Of a DNA stretch of 64,000 bases, positions 59,393 through 64,000 are shown piece by piece. Location of the stretch: NCBI GenBank assembly GCA_013399015.1, contig VWZX01009108.1, positions 2,596,822-2,660,821 on the forward strand, read 5' to 3'. A program made the position numbers and the translations under genes. This DNA is from Galbula dea. Its lineage: Eukaryota; Chordata; Aves; Piciformes; Galbulidae. Under the pieces are notes generated by a model. The model made no database searches. It was not told the origin of the DNA and worked only from the letters and a program-made list of their open reading frames with translations. How positions within the stretch are numbered: the first letter of the stretch is position 1; each line of letters starts with the position of its first letter.

Positions 59393-62300
59393 CTTCCTGC
59401 TAAAGGTTTCTGTTGCCTCTTGTTAGCATTCAGGGGAGTGTCAGCCTTTTTATTAGCTGCTACTTCCTATGCACCTGCTGCAAGTGATTTAAATGCAAAA
59501 ACCCCCAAACATTTCAATAATATTTTATTTACCTGATCTGCCATAATGGCTCCTTGGAAAGCAGGGGAGTCTTCTGTGAAAATCCTTTACTGTTTGTGGA
59601 TTATTGGCCTGGTACATGGTAATAGCTCCTTTGGAGCCATTGTCTGCTGGTGTATTAATGCCATTGCCATGCATGTGCTCTGAGGGTAAATGTTGCAATT
59701 AGGTGGGACATTCTCAGTGAAATAAATTAGCATGCCTGTGTGGGAAACTTCATTGCTAAACCAAACAACTGGCCCATTCTCTGCTTTGCTTTTCCCCAAG
59801 GAGCCACACAAGTCTAGTGAGCTGCAAAGTGTCAATGAAACAAAAGGCCTGGTTTGAGTTACAGAGAAAGGACAAAATGCTTTCTGAAGATGTAGCTGTT
59901 GGCCACCTTTGGCAGGCAGGGTTTATGGTGCATGTGTGCAGAAAGCTCAAGGCTTTATTTTGGTTTATTTAAAACATGCAGATATCTCCTAAAATCAACT
60001 GCACCTTTTCTAGGAGGCACCTTTGGCCTGGGTCTGGGCCTGATGGACTTTTTGGTACTAGAGCTTTAAGTATAGACACAAGCAGTGACTTCAGTGGGGA
60101 TATTCTGATGTAAAACTAGAGAAACAGCCACAGAGCCTGCATGTTAAACCAATTTCCTCTGAAACACTCTGGTAATTTCTGTTTACTTTCTGATGAATGT
60201 TTGCTCTTCCTTTCTGAGTTGATCTGTGCTGCTTTTCTTTCTATTACACCATATAGCCAAGAAATATTGGCATTTTCCTCTGTATGACCAGTAGCTGCTT
60301 TTACTAGGATAGAAGCAAGGAAAAATGTTTGCAAAGGTAAACAAGACTCTTAATTAATTTTAATTTCCAGTTCCTACTGCCAAAGGCAGCCTGGTGATAG
60401 AGGAGAAATTATATGCAGAAAAGTCAATAGAGAATTTTCTTCTAGTGCCTTTTTTTTTTGAAGCTTGTAGGAGATGAAACAAAACTCTAGTTGTGTGGAT
60501 AGAATATTATCCAGTGGTAGTGGTGGCTCAGATGGAATAATGACAGGATGTGGTGCATGAGCAGTTTTGCACATAGCATTGCTGGTTTCAACTGGACAGC
60601 ATGGAGTTTGTGCTCTGCAGAACACCAGAGAGAGAAAAGAACAGTTAATCCAGCCCAAAAACCCATTGTGAATGTTGGATCATAGCTTTGCTGCTGTCTC
60701 TGCCAGGGTCTTGCCAAGGTTTTTACATCATCTCTTTGCAGCTATGGCAGATGTTGGCCAATTCAGCTGTCTGTAAATGTCCTTGGACAAAATCTGAGGC
60801 TGCACCTGAATTCAATGTGGAGCTGATCTAATCTCTGACACTTTGTCATTGTAAACTAACTGTGGAGTAAAGGAAAAAGCTGCTTCTGTGAATTTATGAT
60901 CTTAGCCCTTAAATGGCTGCCTCAAGTGGGCTGTTACTTTGTTGTTGCACGTGAGCATCCTTGCATGGCTTGGCCCAAGGCTGATAGGAGAATTGATGGC
61001 AGGAATGGCAGGAACATCAGCTTTTATTTGCATTTTTTTCCCCCTTATGTTTGCCAGTTTGCAGTGCTGCTTCATTTAGCAGTCACTAACTGGTGCAGGT
61101 TCTGGCACTACATTGCCCAGTAAGTAGCAAAAACAATAATTGCTCAATGCATCATTCTCTGTTCAGAGAAAAGTGTTCCTGAGGCCCAGAGTTCCTTACT
61201 GAACTAAATGTGTTCTAATGTTCCTTCCTCTTCAGGATTTGCCTGACTCCTTGGTAAGACAGTTTCCCTCTGAGTGCAGGTGGAAGCTGTAAAGGAGAGT
61301 TTTGTCATCTCCTGGACTTGGAGGGTCCAGAAATCAATGTGTTTCCATCCCTTTGCCTTTGTGTTGAACATAAATGACTTGCTGTTCCTTGTAAGTGTAT
61401 CCACTCTTACATTGTAAACAAGGGGTATTTACAGATGGAAACAGAGAGTTCCTTGAGGAGTTTAAGGTTTGAGCAAAACATTTAGTTCTTGGTTTCCAGG
61501 AGTGAAGGTTTTGATGGAGCTACCAAAGCCTCATGGTGTTTTGGTGGGAATGACACCAGCATTTGCAGGCTGTGCAGCTCAGTGTCAAGAGCAAAGATTT
61601 CCCAACAAGAAGCCCAAGGTGGATTCCCTAAGAGCTTAGAGAAATTAGCTGTGAAATCCTGCAAAACAAACAAGAACTTTGGATCTCTTTTTGTAGGCTG
61701 CTTTGGTTCTCAGATATCCTCTTCTGTATGGTTTGGAATATCACAGTTTGTTTCTGCAGTTGGTCATGAGTTTATCTTTGTTTTCCATGCTACTTTCTAA
61801 ACAAACAGTAGAAAATTGGAAGAGCCACCAGATAATTTATTCTGTCATTGCATTGTGGTGAGTCTGGAGATAGCAGTGGGGATATTTTTCTCATTACTAG
61901 CTTGCTTTTTTTTTATTGTAGATAAAGATATGGGAGATTGCATGGTTACATTTGAATAATAACCTGATGAAAAGAGCTGATTTTTTTTTTGCTTTAGTGA
62001 ATTTATGAAGCCCTTAACATCAGATCTCATGTTCTTAACATTTACATTTGGTAGCAAGCTTGAAAGGCAGCTTTTTAAAAAATAATATATTTTTTATATA
62101 TTTATTTTCTAAGTGAATTGATTTTTCCACATTATGTAGCAAAAATTAGCTCCCTATTAGCAGATAATCTTGCTGTAATAAATTGATATTGCAGATTATT
62201 TCTAGTTAGTCCTTTGGTATCAAACAGCAGTGCATTAATAAGCACTGTTTTGAGATGCAGAGAGGAAGCAGGGCCAGGGAGAGTCTGCAGGTGAAATCCT

Positions 62301-62978
62301 GGCCAGGATAGCTACCCATGGGCTGTGCTCTGTGCCTGCCTTTGGCCTTTTCCTAAACTGAGGTTATCCAACAGAGCTCAAGGCAAGAACATGATGATAA
62401 ACTGCAGTGCCTGTGTGCTGTGACTAAAAAGGAACAGAGATTTTTAAAGCCTTGATTAGGGACATGAAGAAGTAACTGGAAATTTGGTAGCTTGTGAGGA
62501 AAGTAGAAGTATTTAGTGTTGCAAAACCAACTGTTGTTCTTTCTGTGTGATAACTATAAAACCACTGTGGCTTTCTTGGGGGAGGGAGGCCTGTGTATTT
62601 TTTGAAAGAGGACTAGAATACAGTCCTGGAATATTGGGAATTCCTCCCACACTACCAATTTAATTTGAATGATCCTCCATGTGATAAGTCTTAATGCTAT
62701 TTATGGCCAAATTCAGTGCATTCAAACTATGTAAATAAATAAAACATCTGCACTAATGAAAGAAAGTAGAATTTCACATGGAAAGACAGCCCACTTTCTG
62801 CATCCTCTGACAGCTCTCCCCAAATCCTTGAGCTCCTTCTAGTTCAAACATCAAGTTCCAACAACTGCACAGGGCCACACAGTTGGGATTTCCAAGGGAA
62901 CTACATCCAGATGGAAACCACCCAGTCCCCTAATTCAGGATTTGAAGTCTTATCTCTGCTTCTGGGTGAGCAAAGTAG

Positions 62979-62990
62979 ACTGTGCACAGT
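62979..62990. repeat. 12-bp palindrome beside two CAGTGGGAA words
   Basis: ACTGTGCACAGT at 62979-62990 is a perfect palindrome. CAGTGGGAA at 62987-62995 recurs at 63013-63021; its GTGGGAA core resembles the RBPJ (CSL) site, though the preceding A is not the preferred base. Confidence 0.4.
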
Positions 62991-64000
62991 GGGAAAGTGC
63001 ACAGAGAGCATGCAGTGGGAATGCAGACCATAGCTAGCTGACATGGCAAAGAAAAGAAAAAATATCAAGATGAGTGATCACAATTGCATGCAGCCTCCAC
63101 TTCTCAGGAGCTGATTTGGATGACAGCTGTGATAACCCTACTGCTGCTGTAAGGGTTGGCTTTCTTTGTGGAGTTACTCTTAGAGCTCTGCCTTGTAAAT
63201 CAGATGCCTGCTGAGAGGCTTCAGTCCTGTAGCACTTATTACAGAGGAAGATACTGGGGAATGCTCTTGTTAAGCTGTGCTGTCATTTCCATCATTCTCA
63301 GCTGCTGAGAAGAGTGTGCAAAAGCAAGTGACTCAGTCAGGATGGGTACAGCCAAAGTTATATGGAAAAACACTTTTAGTTTTACTTGGGAAATGTCTTC
63401 AGATGTGAAAGGACCTAAGAGCCTAGACTGTATCTTTCAGCCTGAGCCCCACCCCCCCAAAATCCCTAAACAATCCCCGTGTGTTTTGTTTAGTCCAAAT
63501 GTAGTCTCATTACCTCTTAGCAGGTGACTAGAGAACCAGTTCAAAACCAATTTGAGAGCAAAGTGCTTTTTGTCTCCCTTGGCACTGTTTGCAGCCTCAC
63601 TAGGAGCTGATCCCAGATGGTGTTGCTGTGTGCATTTTACACCAGTTTAGAAACAGATTGTTTATTTTGCCTAGTATTCAGTGTGATTTATGCTGAGAGG
63701 ATCAGACACCATTCTGGGCCTCATGTACCTATCCTACCTAGCCTTTGTTTTCTAAAGTAACTCCTCTCCCAAAGTGCTTCATCCCAATAGCCTGTGTTTT
63801 GCTCCTGGAAGGTTTTGTTTCTGTCAGTGGGGCTAGACTGGGAAATTCACCCCTTCTGAGTGGGAAAATTGGATCTATGCATAATTGCCCTCTTGTAGAG
63901 CTGTAGAGTTACAGTATCTAGACAAGGTGTCATAAAACATAAGTATGCAGGGAAAATATATGATTCTTTCCTAGTTATGTATTTTCAAGCTGCTTTAGAA

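Larger units (their letters stand above)
59337..64000 (+). other. Downstream intron of the TMEM132 gene (5' part)
   Basis: Begins with GTAAGA and the CTG repeat. The next exon of the family, expected to start with an acidic residue followed by a conserved EILNTA-like stretch, was not found before the window end. Apart from the repeat it holds T-rich runs (61907-61915, 61981-61990), an AT-rich patch (62076-62110), a 12-bp palindrome at 62979-62990 and two same-strand CAGTGGGAA words at 62987 and 63013. Nothing else is supported. Confidence 0.75.

Noticed and set aside
61900..61990. T-run plus TTGTAG acceptor-like site downstream of the exon
   Set aside because: The following bases do not encode the expected next TMEM132 segment and hit stops quickly.
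1..64000. CpG island, promoter, tRNA, snRNA, CRISPR array, bacterial operon or viral insertion
   Set aside because: CpGs are rare throughout, no tRNA B-box or snRNA signatures were spotted, no spaced direct-repeat array is present, and no retroviral gag, pol or env frames are seen.

Overview
The window looks like avian nuclear DNA. It is AT-leaning and poor in CpG. It has four 3'-terminal fragments of CR1, the dominant LINE family of birds and other sauropsids, and at least two old MIR-like core-SINE remnants. It has no Alu or L1, no CpG island, and no operon-like packing of genes. The species cannot be told from this sequence.

Only one protein-coding segment is convincing: a 187-nt internal exon at 59150-59336 on the + strand. 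It has a strong polypyrimidine tract and AG acceptor before it and a GTAAGA donor after it. Its 62 whole codons match the TMEM132 family of single-pass neural membrane proteins (stretches QMDFEI, ITWQVEYP, VSEIFVS, GIVPLA). Compared with remembered paralogues, TMEM132B fits best, ahead of C and D. No other exon of this gene was found, so the window is best read as the 3' part of a very large intron (1-59149), the exon, and the 5' part of the next intron (59337-64000).

Layout: 1-5298 is unique intron sequence with a duplicated inverted-repeat motif (179-224) and a 21-bp near-palindrome (2973-2993). CR1 fragments lie at about 5299-5421, 8641-8768, 43401-43925 and 53855-54359, all antisense to the gene; the third keeps a decayed reading frame from the C-terminal end of the CR1 reverse-transcriptase protein. 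MIR-like remnants lie at about 15070-15210 and 58335-58455. AT-rich stretches dense in homeodomain, POU or E-box motifs (about 22640-23230, 39290-39480, 47341-47660, 49380-49430 and 58740-58960) are candidate intronic regulatory elements. Motif content alone suggests this, because conservation could not be tested. A C-rich 26-nt tract lies at 46076-46101.

The most notable observation is an uninterrupted (CTG)15 repeat at 59345-59389 that begins only eight bases past the exon, inside the 5' splice region of the TMEM132 transcript and in the CUG-sense orientation. No previously undescribed multi-gene system was found. The long open frames elsewhere look like chance.
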